Below the pieces are notes generated by a model. It had not been told where the DNA came from, ran no database searches, and worked only from the letters and a program-made list of their open reading frames with translations. A stretch of DNA of 64,000 nucleotides from Arenibacter palladensis. Its GTDB lineage: Bacteria; Bacteroidota; Bacteroidia; Flavobacteriales; Flavobacteriaceae. Positions 8,801 through 18,900 of the stretch are shown here, in pieces. The position numbers were made by a program, and so were the translations under genes. Every line of letters starts with the position of its first letter. The first letter of the stretch is position 1. The stretch covers positions 189,795 to 253,794 of the forward strand of contig NZ_FQUX01000002.1 of assembly GCF_900129275.1 (NCBI RefSeq), in the 5' to 3' direction.

Positions 8801-9399
8801 ATCCCAATATTTTTGCCCTTGGTGAAATTGCAGAATTCAGAAATGCCCTGTTTGGCATAACTTCGGCCGCCGAGCAACAGGCCGATACCGCGGCAAAATA
8901 TATTTTGGGCGATTTTAGCAGTATCTACAATGGGTCTATCCTCATGAACATTTTAAAGTTCGAAAACTTGGACCTCTGTAGTCTGGGTATGGTGAATGCC
9001 CCCGTGGATGACAATAGTTATGAGGAAATTATCCTTATGGACGTCAGCAAGAAATACTACAAAAAATGTATCGTAAAGGATGATACCCTAAAAGGTGCTA
9101 TCCTAATGGGCGATAAGAACGAGTTTGCCGAATTTAAAAGAATAATAGAAGAGGAAATTGAACTATCGGAAAAGCGCAACGAGCTGCTTAGGGGGCAATC
9201 AAACTCTGTTCCTTTGAAAGGAAAATTGGTTTGCTCGTGCAGTCAGGTAGGCGAGGGCAATCTAATAGAAACAATTAATGGCGGATGTGAAGACTTCTCA
9301 AAACTATGCTCAGAAACTGGAGCTGGGCTTGGTTGTGGAAGTTGCAAACCTGAAATACAGGATATTTTGCGCAAACAATTACAAACAGTGGCTTCCTAA
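5866..9399 (+). CDS. nasA: Assimilatory nitrate reductase fused to FAD reductase and [2Fe-2S] domains
   Basis: This 1177-residue protein carries a whole electron chain on one chain. Residues 1-690 are a molybdopterin nitrate reductase of the NasA/NapA type: [4Fe-4S] ligands Cys11, Cys14, Cys18 and Cys46, and a probable molybdenum ligand Cys140 in SRLCMSS. Residues about 704-1110 are an FAD/NAD(P)H oxidoreductase like the start of NirB (VIIGAGAAAYRF, LVMATGSRAFVP, VIVGGGLLGLELA). Residues 1121-1165 form a BFD-like [2Fe-2S] domain with Cys1123, Cys1125, Cys1157 and Cys1160. It lacks a Tat signal, so it acts in the cytoplasm, reducing nitrate to nitrite with NAD(P)H. In other bacteria NasA and its reductase NasB are separate. 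The next gene starts 11 bp downstream. Confidence 0.9.
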   Translation: MQKKNEHKTICSYCGVGCGIVVEQDSKGNISVEGDQDYPVNKGMLCSKGKNLNYVAQDTSDRILYPEMRWSRNHPLQRVSWDTAFDRAAAVFRSIIEKHGPDSVGFYVSGQCLTEEYYLVNKLTKGFIGTNNIDTNSRLCMSSAVVGYKKMLGEDSVPISYDDIELSDCFLIAGANPAWCHPILFRRIENHKENNPNVKIIVVDPRKTQTCAAADLHLQILPGTDVILFNAMARWLIEKKKIDKNFIKKHTVNFDAVKESAFQLSMKKAAELCGIPIEDIKKAAMYIGNANAFISMWTMGLNQSVIGVSKNVALMNLSLLTGQIGKPGAGPFSLTGQPNAMGGREVGGMASLLAAHRELGNPKHRKEVSDFWGGKEIKSEPGYTATEMFDALESGKMKAVWIICTNPIVSMPNVHKAEKALKNANFVVVQDISHNSETTKYADLLLPAAGWLEKEGTMTNSERRISYLPKVIDAPGEALPDAEILWKFAQKMGYHGFDYKNASEVYDEHCLLTKGTEIDISGLSYERLKNEGSFQWPVPHATHKGTPRLFTDYQFFTNDKKSHFNAPYTLYNKSELTNPEYPLILNTGRVRDQWHTRTKTGKVKRLLTHIPDPYLEMNKVDAYLRKIKDGDIAVVKSRRGTVRVKVKVNFDIREKVVFLPMHWGKVLNNDFGRANNLTNDLVDPVSKEPDFKYCAVEVAKYVKPKQKIVIIGAGAAAYRFIQTYREKNETDELHVFSKEKDPFYNRVLLPEYVSEELSWEALEKLKKGELEKLDITLHPGLGVTQIDRKNKTIMDDNGFEHAYDILVMATGSRAFVPSEVQINMPGRFTMRERGDADKLRKYLEDTGLPSEEQHVVIVGGGLLGLELAAALKNRNVNISIIQRAPRLMERQLDRIASRLLAEDVNDRGIKVYFDNEVSTVFEERDDKNSLSITLKTGRTVKCNAIVYAIGTRPNIELAKHSELKTGRGVVVNEYLQTSDPNIFALGEIAEFRNALFGITSAAEQQADTAAKYILGDFSSIYNGSILMNILKFENLDLCSLGMVNAPVDDNSYEEIILMDVSKKYYKKCIVKDDTLKGAILMGDKNEFAEFKRIIEEEIELSEKRNELLRGQSNSVPLKGKLVCSCSQVGEGNLIETINGGCEDFSKLCSETGAGLGCGSCKPEIQDILRKQLQTVAS

Positions 9400-9410
9400 A
9401 ACAGAACGTT

Positions 9411-10847
9411 ATGAATGATGATTTACATCGAATATTGATCAAAGGAGGGGTAACCTCCCCTGGGGAATTAAAGGATATCATAGCCATGTTGGAGGCAGGA
9501 GGCTTGAAAGAGGTGTTTTTTGGGTCACGCCAAGATCTATTGTTCCCTTTGCAAAATGCCAAGGAGGAACAATTGGAACAAATCTCAAAATTCAACACCG
9601 ATATCGTTAGCGATAGAAGTTACCAAAATATCGTAACGTCCTACGTATCCGCCGATATCTTTGATATGACCAATTGGCTCAAGGGGTCCACCTATCTCTA
9701 CATTTTGGAAGGTTTTGATTACCTACCCAAACTAAAAATCAACATCACCGATCCCAAGCAGCGCTTAGTCCCAATTTTTAATGGCAACCTTAACTTTATT
9801 GCTTCGGAAAGTGAGGATTATTGGTACCTGAACATAATACTTCCGCACTGGACCAAATCGGTTTACTACCCGGTCTTAATTTATAGTTGGGACATCCATG
9901 TTGTGGCAAAGGCTATTGAGGAAATTTACCAGGACATTGCCGATATAGATGAACTATTTTTTATTCTCAATAAAAAATTGGACACCAATAACAGAACCAT
10001 AGAAAAGGAGCTGGTGGTTCCCTACATTAAATTTCCCTATTACGAAGGAATGAATAGGATGGGTCTGGATCAATATTGGCTTGGACTTTATTGGCGCAAC
10101 AATAGATATGATCTTGATTTTCTAAAAAAATTATGTGGCTTTTGTCTGGACAATAGCATTGGAAAAATATGTATAACACCATGGAAGTCTTTCATCATAA
10201 AGGGAATAAAAAGCTCCAGTAGGCCCGAACTGGAACGTTTTCTAGGACAGAAAGGAATCAATATACGCCATTCCCAATTGGAAATGAACTGGCACCTCCC
10301 GGTGGATGATTCGGAAGCATTGGAATTAAAAAAATTCTTGGTCCTGAGTTTTGACCAGAACGATATAAGCACTTATGGGCTAACCTTTGGCATAAGTAAT
10401 GAAACCGGAAAGCGTACCCATTTTTCCTCGGTGATAATTGAAAAGAACACCCCACCCACCATAGTCAAGGATTTTGCAGTAAGGCCAACCTACAACGTTT
10501 TGCATTTTAAAAATTTTGATCCCAATACCCAAGAATACAAGGTATACGCCCAAGATGTGGATAAGATAGAGTTGCCAGGCCTATTAATGGAATTGAGTAA
10601 ACATTATTTTGACCAATTGGGAAGGGCAATGCCCAAACCGGAACCCCCTAAGAATACCAATGTTGATATTTTGAAGGAAGTATATCAATGCAGTTCTTGT
10701 TTTACCGTGTACGATGAAACCTACGGCGATGAAAAATCACAGGTAGCTGCCGGAACCCCATTTACGGACCTTTCAGAGGATTACTGTTGTCCGGTTTGTT
10801 CTGCCCCAAAATCGGGCTTTGAAAAAATGAAACTACAAATATTGTGA
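9411..10847 (+). CDS. Sulfite/nitrite-reductase-like protein with C-terminal rubredoxin
   Basis: The 478-residue product ends in a clear rubredoxin: CSSC near residue 424 and CCPVC near residue 463, with the usual spacing of about 38 residues filled by TPFTDLSEDY. The first 410 residues resemble the ferredoxin-like repeats of siroheme nitrite/sulfite reductases (opening RILIKGGVTSPGELK, second copy ending KICITPWKSFIIKGI), but I find no CxxxxxC/CxxxC siroheme-[4Fe-4S] ligand set. So it is probably not a catalyst itself but an electron carrier or partner for the nitrate or nitrite reductase. Its 11-bp distance to the nitrate reductase gene implies co-transcription. The siroheme-fold assignment is by eye and uncertain; the rubredoxin is secure. 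Confidence 0.75.
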   Translation: MNDDLHRILIKGGVTSPGELKDIIAMLEAGGLKEVFFGSRQDLLFPLQNAKEEQLEQISKFNTDIVSDRSYQNIVTSYVSADIFDMTNWLKGSTYLYILEGFDYLPKLKINITDPKQRLVPIFNGNLNFIASESEDYWYLNIILPHWTKSVYYPVLIYSWDIHVVAKAIEEIYQDIADIDELFFILNKKLDTNNRTIEKELVVPYIKFPYYEGMNRMGLDQYWLGLYWRNNRYDLDFLKKLCGFCLDNSIGKICITPWKSFIIKGIKSSSRPELERFLGQKGINIRHSQLEMNWHLPVDDSEALELKKFLVLSFDQNDISTYGLTFGISNETGKRTHFSSVIIEKNTPPTIVKDFAVRPTYNVLHFKNFDPNTQEYKVYAQDVDKIELPGLLMELSKHYFDQLGRAMPKPEPPKNTNVDILKEVYQCSSCFTVYDETYGDEKSQVAAGTPFTDLSEDYCCPVCSAPKSGFEKMKLQIL

Positions 10848-10985
10848 TGCATTAAATGTTCACCTGATGATAGTTAGGAAAGAATGAAAATGGTTTAAGG
10901 ACATGGAAAATAAGGTCGGATAAGCCTTAACAACCTCAGAAGTTATCTAGGAAGAATGGATATTTTGGCAGGAATTTGAAGACCC

Positions 10986-12638
10986 CTATTTATTGTACAA
11001 TACCATCCATTTAACAAATTCCCGTCGGTTTTTGAAATGAGGTTCCAAATATTTTAAATCGGCCTTAAAACCTCTTTTTTTATCAATAATTAGATAGGTA
11101 TTGGGACTATAGGATAGCGAATCCAAGCGGGAAACCATTACATCATCATTGATATCCCATAGCTCTTCTTTCCAGTCTTCATTCTTTTGAAACTGCACTT
11201 CCCGATCGGTGGTGTTGTTCCTTAATTTTAAAGTGATAGGATTGTCCCCTGAATACATGGGTATGGAGGACAAAAGGTAATCATAAACTACAATGGTCTT
11301 ATTCTTAGTTGGGGTAACATTATTGATGAAGCCAATCATTTCCTTAGTAGAGTTGAAGGTTGCTCCATTGTGCGCCATTATCGAAGTTGACAGTAAAATT
11401 AAGGCGGCACCAAAACTTGCTCCCATAATAGCCGGTTTTTCCGGCACATCATTATCAATGTAAAAAAGTAAGGATACTACAAGGATCACGAAAACAATAC
11501 CAATTATTAAAGTTGCATTGGAAATCTGGATAAATTGCGGTTTCCAAAACCATAATCCAAGAATCCCCAAAAACAAACAACCCATCAGAATTGCATACGC
11601 CAGGTTCAAGGTATTGCGAATAGATACGTTGACCTTATACAATTGTACCGCAATCAATATGGCCAACATCCAAAACATGGGAAGAATATACAGCACCATT
11701 TTAGTTTTGAAGACCGAAAAAATCAAGAACAGAAAAACACTTGAAATCAACAATAACCGGTCTTCCCTTCCAACATTTAGGAATATACCGGCCTTTCTTT
11801 TAAAATTTCGGGAAATAATCCACCACCATGGAAGCGTTAGACCAATAATTAATGGAATATAAAACCAAAAAGGTTTTGAACGATTAAAGGAATGCGATGT
11901 TATCCGTGATATAAGTTGATCCGTTACGAAATAATCCCATAAGCCAGGATTGTTGATTACTACCAAAATATACCAGCTTGAAGCAAGAAAAAAACATAAC
12001 CCAAATCCCAGGACATGATGAATGTTGATTTTTGAATTTCGCTTGAAAATTATCTTATAAATTATAATATAGGTCAGAATAAACAAAAGTGCTACGGGTC
12101 CCTTGGTAAGCAAGGCCAATGCCACCAATAGATAAAATAAGTAAACACCAACAATTTTGCCCTTGGTAGTATAGTACTGCCAACAATATATGGCCCCAAG
12201 AATAAAAGTAGTGAGATAGGCATCCGTTGTTAAGTTACGACTAGAAATCAGTACTAGGGGCATAGCAAAATATACAAGACTGGAAGTAATGGCTATTTTT
12301 CTGTCATTATAAAGCAACTGGACCATACCAAAGACCAATGCCATTTGAAGCACAATGGCAATTTGAAGAAAGAACCTAGCGCCAAACTCATTGATGCCGA
12401 AAATACGGTAGCCCAAAGTGGTGATATAGTAGGTTATGGGTGGCTTATGAAAGTGAAAAATGCCGAGGAGCTTTGGATTGATAAAGTCCTGGGTGCTTAG
12501 CATTTCCTTGCTGATTTCGGCGTATCTGGCTTCACTGGTCTCCGTAAATCCATAAGAACCCACACCTGGGAGCAATATAGCCAATGCAACGACCAAGAAT
12601 AACAGATAATGTTTATTGTTGACCCCTTTGGATAACAT
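10986..12638 (-). CDS. Membrane glycosyltransferase, ArnT/PMT (GT39/GT83) type
   Basis: A 550-residue polytopic inner-membrane protein with about a dozen hydrophobic helices. Near the N-terminus it has the GT-C pattern with acidic residues in the first periplasmic loop (TETSEARYAEISKEML near residue 32) followed by FHFHKPPITYYITTLGYRIFG, which is characteristic of ArnT-like transferases that move a sugar from polyprenyl phosphate onto lipid A or protein. The C-terminal 130 residues are a soluble periplasmic part. Acceptor and sugar cannot be told from sequence. It stands alone on the minus strand, facing the end of the nitrate operon. Confidence 0.83.
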   Translation of the reverse strand: MLSKGVNNKHYLLFLVVALAILLPGVGSYGFTETSEARYAEISKEMLSTQDFINPKLLGIFHFHKPPITYYITTLGYRIFGINEFGARFFLQIAIVLQMALVFGMVQLLYNDRKIAITSSLVYFAMPLVLISSRNLTTDAYLTTFILGAIYCWQYYTTKGKIVGVYLFYLLVALALLTKGPVALLFILTYIIIYKIIFKRNSKINIHHVLGFGLCFFLASSWYILVVINNPGLWDYFVTDQLISRITSHSFNRSKPFWFYIPLIIGLTLPWWWIISRNFKRKAGIFLNVGREDRLLLISSVFLFLIFSVFKTKMVLYILPMFWMLAILIAVQLYKVNVSIRNTLNLAYAILMGCLFLGILGLWFWKPQFIQISNATLIIGIVFVILVVSLLFYIDNDVPEKPAIMGASFGAALILLSTSIMAHNGATFNSTKEMIGFINNVTPTKNKTIVVYDYLLSSIPMYSGDNPITLKLRNNTTDREVQFQKNEDWKEELWDINDDVMVSRLDSLSYSPNTYLIIDKKRGFKADLKYLEPHFKNRREFVKWMVLYNK

Positions 12639-12968
12639 TATTACCGTTTTGAATAGTAAAAATACGAATCTTTAATAAGGAAATTCAAAATCTATCCCAT
12701 AAAATACCTATATGGACATGTTTTTTCACGCGCTCAACAAGGGTATTTAGAACCCATTTATAAGTCCCTTTTTCCGGGCTGAATTTCTACACCATTCATT
12801 GTCCAAACCTGCTGTACACCACAATAAAATGCAGTTTCACAACAAAACCATTGTTATAGGTATTAATGGGTATAAAAAACCGCAATATATCCAAGCAATG
12901 TCTCGTTATAGGGTCTTTCCTACAAAGTGGATCAATTCACTTGTATTATAATATTAAGGGGCAAAATC
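12639..12968. other. Divergent intergenic region, glycosyltransferase/adhesin
   Basis: This stretch of 330 bp must hold the promoters of both divergent genes. I see no gene, strong hairpin or convincing TAnnTTTG element with a -33 partner in it. Confidence 0.4.
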
Positions 12969-15900
12969 ATGATAAAATCGACCAAAAAACTACTGCTGCT
13001 AATTTTGTTGTTTAGTTTTAATGCTTGGTATAGCATCGCTCAGGTTTCTACCAGTGCGCAGAATACCAATTTCAATTCCTGTGGCAGCAATCTACCGCAG
13101 ACTGAACTAAACCTTGGAAACCTGGTACTGTCCGAGACATTGGCCACGGATTTCGGATCGGGTACCTTTACCTTCTACATACAGGCACCCTCTAATTTTG
13201 AGATTAGGGCCACTTCCTACTCCGAAACGGGAACCGATATTACCAGTGCTTCCGTTGCCCAGGACCCTGGCAACGCCTCAAGATTGGCTGTAACCATAAC
13301 GACCAACGCCCAAGGTTCCTTGGATGTATTTACCATAGAAAATATAAGGATTCAACTTATACCCGGTTCAACAACCACAAATGGTTTACTAAGATATGTA
13401 TTGGGCGGTAATGCCAATAAGATAAACGGACTTGCCGACAATCAGACCCTTGCCAACGTCTCTTTCACTGCCCTAACCGGAGGAACAGGCGTTAACCAAC
13501 AGGTCTGTGCCAAGAACGATGTACAGAACATTAGTATTACAGGCTCCAATATAACCCAGAGCAGAACTTTTGCATGGGAAAAGGACGTTAACGGAACATG
13601 GACAGCCATTGCCAATTCCAATACCGAAATTCTGGTAGTGGACAAACCCTCTTTCCCAAACGGGATAAGTAGGTTTCGTCGGTTAACCACCTTTATGCTG
13701 AACGGGGAATCATGTACCCAGATCAGTACTACTGCAACCATTACCGTAAACGAAATATATGCCGGAACTATTACCGAAGGGACAGGCCAAAATGTATGTG
13801 CCACCCAAATACCCGAGCAGCTAAGTACTTCGGGCGATGTGGCTGTAACGCCTTCAGGAACCACAACTTATCAATGGTACAAAAATGATTCCGGCCCTTG
13901 GGAACTAATTTCTGGAGCAACTGACAATTTTTATCAACCAAGTGCTTTATCCAAAACCACTTCTTTCAAAAGAAGGGTCACTAACGTGTTAAACGGGTTT
14001 AGTTGTTATAAAGAAACCCCTGCGGTTTCCATAATTGTGAATTCTGCCGTATTGGGAGGTACCGCCGCCAATCAAAATATATGTTCCTTAAGCGAATTGC
14101 AATTGTTAACGATCAACAATGGCGAAAATAATGGAACTTATCAATGGCAGAAATACGACGGCAGTAACTGGATAAACATTAGTGGTGCCACTCAGAGCAA
14201 CTACAACGCCAGTGCCAACCTAAATCCCGGAGTAGAGCAATTTAGAAGGGTTACCACGGTTTCTGGGGCAAGTTGCCAAGGAGTTAGTACAGTGGCTACC
14301 ATTACCTATACCAATTTTGCAGAAGGAAGTATTACAGGTACGGAAACTGTTTGTTACAATGAAGCTCCAGCCACCATAACATCGGACACCAATGCCACGG
14401 GAACGGGTACCATCTCATATCAATGGGAACGATTTGACGGTAGTTCGTGGGCCGCAATTTCCGGAGCCAATAACGCAGATTATCAGCCTAGTGTCCTTAC
14501 CCAGACAACTACCTTTAGAAGACAGGATAGTATTCTCCTAAACGGTTATACATGTTCGGATTATACCAATGAAATAGAAATCACTGTTCTTGGTCAAATT
14601 AACGGAGGAACGGCCAGTGCCGACCAGACTATTTGTGCAGGGGAAACACCCAATGCAATAACTATTAACAATGCCACAGCAGCAGGTCCCAACATTAGCT
14701 ACCAATGGCAATCGGCAACCACAGGTAGTTTTACAAATATAAGCGGGGAAACCAATGCAGTTTATAATTTTGCCGGGGCACCAGCTGTTACTACAAGATA
14801 TAGAAGACAAACCATAGTTTCCAATAACTCCAAAGTATGTTTTCAAAATTCTACTGTAAGCACTGTTTATGTAAACAGCCTTAACTTGGGAACAATTGGC
14901 AACAACCAAAATGTTTGTGCAGGACAGGCTCCTAGCACCATTATCAATATAGGAAATACGACCGCCGCCGGCAACCTAACATATGCTTGGGAAGCCTCGA
15001 CCGATAATGGGGTAAGCTGGAGCCCGATAGCTTCCGCTACTGGTTCTACCTATACCCCTGGTATACTTGCAACATCTACCAAATACAGAAGACTGGATAC
15101 GACCACCTTAAACGGTAAGGTATGTACTGGTTACACCAACGAAGTCTCCATAATTGTGGCTGGTGCTATTTCCGGGGGTGAAGGGTCTGCGGACCAAGCC
15201 ATTTGTGAAGGTGATACCCCATCAACCATTACAGTTTCCAACGGCACGCCTGCAGGTACAGGGATTAATTTCCAGTGGTATTCGTCCACCGATAATGTCA
15301 ATTACACTTTAATGAGCGGGGAAACTGGTGAAGAATTAAATTTCTCTACAGGATTGACAACATCGACCTATTTTAGGAGAAACGTTACCAATACCAACAA
15401 TGGCAATACTTGTGAGGCTTCAAGCCTTCCAACCTTGGTCACCCTAATAACCTTAAACGAAGGGACTATTTCACAAACCCAGACCGTTTGTGGCTCTAGT
15501 CTTGTGGCTCCCATTACCAGTTCGGCCGATGCAAGTTCCAATGGCGCTATAAGCTATATCTGGCAGAGTTCTCCAGATGGGAGCAACTGGACGGATATTG
15601 CCAATACCAATCAAGCTACGTACACGCCTACAAATACCGGGGATTTACAAACCTACTATAGAAGAAAGGCTAGTTCAACATTGCAAAGCGTCACTTGTGA
15701 AGCCATAACCACTCCGGTAATAGTTTACGTAAATAAATTTGACAATGCATCTAGCCATAGAATCACTTTTTCTTCCGGGGCAACCGGAACTACGGAAGTG
15801 TGTAATGGTGGAGACCCACAGGCTTTTAGCACCAATTTTCCGTTGATCGCCTCCGGAACGGTAAGCTACCAATGGCAGATATCCAGTGATAATATATCAT

Positions 15901-18900
15901 ATACAGATATTGGAGGAGCTACCTCGGCAACTTACGATCCTCCTGCCGTAACCCAGGACAACTACTATAGAAGAATTACTACTTCTACCTTAAATAGTCT
16001 CTCCTGCAGTGTAACCAGCAATGTACTGACCATCATAAATGGAGGAAATGCCACTGGTGGTACTATCGGCACTACCAATCCTAATGGTGTATCTCCAAGT
16101 ACCAACTTGGAAGTAATTTGTAAGGGGGACATTCCAAGTGAAATTGTGCAATTAACAGCCTCAACCGGGGCAACTTTAACTTATCAATGGTACGCCAATG
16201 GAACTCCTATACTTAATGCAACCGGAATAAACTATACTCCAACCAGTATAGTAAACAGTACCACCACTTATATTAGAACCACCACCAGTACGGATATTTC
16301 CGGGGTGGAATGTGTAGTGGACAGTAACCCTGTAACGGTTTTGGTACCCCAAGCGGACAATCTTGGAAATAATATCACCCTCTGTTATAATACCATGGCC
16401 CCAACCTTGGGCAACCCTAGCGCCATTGAAGGACTTCCATATTTAACTTTTAAGTGGTTCGAATCCAATGATGGTAGTACATTTACTCAAATAATAGGAG
16501 CAACTAGTGAAACCTATACTCCTGCCGCTCCATTGACCGCAGATAAATATTACCGTAGGGATTACTTGGCCACAGTGGAGGGTATAGCCTGTGAACCTTC
16601 CTATACTCCAAGTAATGTGATTGGAATTTTTGTCAATGATGTGGACGGAGGTACTATTTCAGGTGATCAAAAAATATGTTACGGGGATGATCCTTCCGTT
16701 TTAGGGAACACCGTAGACGGAACTGCCGAAGGAGTATTGAAGTATCAATGGTATTCCTCAACGGATAACACCAATTGGGGAATAATCAACAGGGCTGTTA
16801 ACAGTACCTATGACCCCATTGCCGGTAGCTACCCAACAACCTATTTTAAAAGAACAGCCTCCTCAACTTTTAACGGTGTTGTTTGTACGGAAGATAGCAA
16901 TACTATAGTAGTTCAGGTTACAGAACCACTATTGCCAGGAACACTGACCAACGACCAAACCATCTGTGAAGGGGTTGTACCTGGCGCCTTGACGGTAACC
17001 GGTGGCAGCACCTATGTAGATCAGACCTATGACTGGTATGCTTCCACTAATGGTAGCGTATGGACAGATCTGGCCGTACATTCTGCTTCTTATACACCGC
17101 CAGTCCCAACCTCTACTATGTATTACAAGAGGACTATTACAAGAACAAGTTTGGTGGACCAAACCTGTGTTGTAGAGACCAACCCTATAAAAGTTACCCT
17201 TAACCATGTTTATGCCGGTAAAATAACGGACAATCAATCGGTTTGCCAGGGAAGTCAGCCTTTGGCCATTGTGGAACAGGAATCCGCAACAGGCGCAGGT
17301 GTACTCACCTATCAGTGGTGGTCTTCCCCGGACAATCAGACTTATACTGCCGTTGCTGGTGCCACGCAGCCAAATTATACCCCTCCAAGTACCCTTACTG
17401 CCTCTACCTACTTTAAAAGAGTGGTTACCAGTACGGTGAACGGCGTAGCCTGTGCGGATGAAACTTCGCCAAAAATTGTAACCGTAATTCCATACGCCAT
17501 CATAAATAATGATGCTATTATTGCCAATGACATTACCAACGTCAGCTGTAATGGAGGAAATGATGGTAGTATTGTAATCCCCAACTCCAGAATCACTGGA
17601 GGTAATACCGCGCAAAAGCAAATCAATACTATTGCACTTTTCGGCACTCCAACTTTTGGCAATACCTATAGTATTCTAATTGATGGGAAGATCTATGATC
17701 ACCAAGTTACCCTGAACGGCATTAATCAGCCACAGGATAATAATGAGGTGGCTGCCGCACTAGTTCAGAAAATCAATACGGCAACCGGACCTAATTTGAG
17801 CTCTGTAGTGGCCACAAGCAATTTCAATGAAATTACCTTGACCGCTAAAGTTGCAGGTATTGGGTTTACGGCATATGTTAGTACTGGATCCGACGCCAAT
17901 GTGAGCTCATCCAACGTAATAACACAACCAAATTCGGTTGCAAATACTTATGTATGGTCCAAAATAGGGGATAATAGCTTTACGGCCTCTACCTTAAGCA
18001 TAAGCAATCTTACTGCCGGAGCCTACCAATTAACGGTTTACAACGAATTCTGTGGAACCACGTCGACTCCGTTTATAGTATCGGAACCCGAGGTGTTGAC
18101 CCTAAATATCGGGGATACCTGTAATACGGCCATTACCGCCTATAGTACAGGAGGAATAGCACCTTTTACCTTTACGCTTACAAGGCCTGACAACACGACT
18201 TTGGTACAGACCTCCAACAATCCAAATATTACCTATACCAATTTAACCGGTGGCGCTATTTACAATATAAGTGTACAGGATGCCTCTTGTGGGATACAGA
18301 AATCTCAATCCGTAACCTTGCCAATGGGGCTACAATTTGATCAAGCTTCCGTGGTGGTTGAAAACGCCACTTGTTATGGCCAAAATGATGGCAGCATTAG
18401 TTTAAACATTGGAGCTACAACAGTAACTGGGGGATATCCTCCCTATAACTTCAGTTGGACCGGCCCCAATAATGCCAACTTTACCACAGAAAATATCAGC
18501 AACTTGGCACCTGGGGTGTATGTACTATCCGTAACGGACCAACTTGGTTGTTCAGCAACATATACTGCTAATGTAGCTTCAAAAGCGCAATTGGAAATCA
18601 GTAGTGTACAGGTTATCAACCAGCAATTGCAATGTGCAGGTGATGCCAATGCAGAAATTAGCATACAGATAAGTTCTGATCCTAGCAGTCAGTTACAAAT
18701 AAACTGGTATAAAAATGGAACCAGTTATTCTACCAACAACACCAGTCTTACCAATTTGGGAGGAGGTAGCTATGAGGTAGTGATCATTGACACCAATAGT
18801 GATGCCAATACTCCATGTACCGTTAGACAGACATTTGTCATTACTGCTCCAACCGTATTTAGCGCTACCGAGGTAACCAATGGAAATACGAGTTGTGTGG

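Noticed and set aside
9275-9598. Minus-strand frame of 107 codons across the nitrate reductase/rubredoxin junction
   Set aside because: It is antisense to two well-supported genes and has no recognisable sequence.
11518-11862. Plus-strand frame of 114 codons within the glycosyltransferase gene
   Set aside because: Antisense to a gene with clear membrane-protein pattern; no independent support.
12927-12968. GTG start of the adhesin 14 codons upstream
   Set aside because: Using it would put charged and polar residues ahead of the signal peptide; the ATG at 12969 gives a canonical one.
12969-17500. Regularly spaced repeats resembling a CRISPR or tandem array
   Set aside because: The repeats are protein-level Ig-like units of about 90 codons, diverged in DNA sequence; there are no short identical direct repeats with unique spacers.
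16929-17621. 230-codon minus-strand open frame inside the adhesin gene
   Set aside because: It is antisense to the repeat region, is rich in Gly/Ser/Tyr as expected of a shadow of Thr/Tyr-rich repeats, and shows no family motif or start context.
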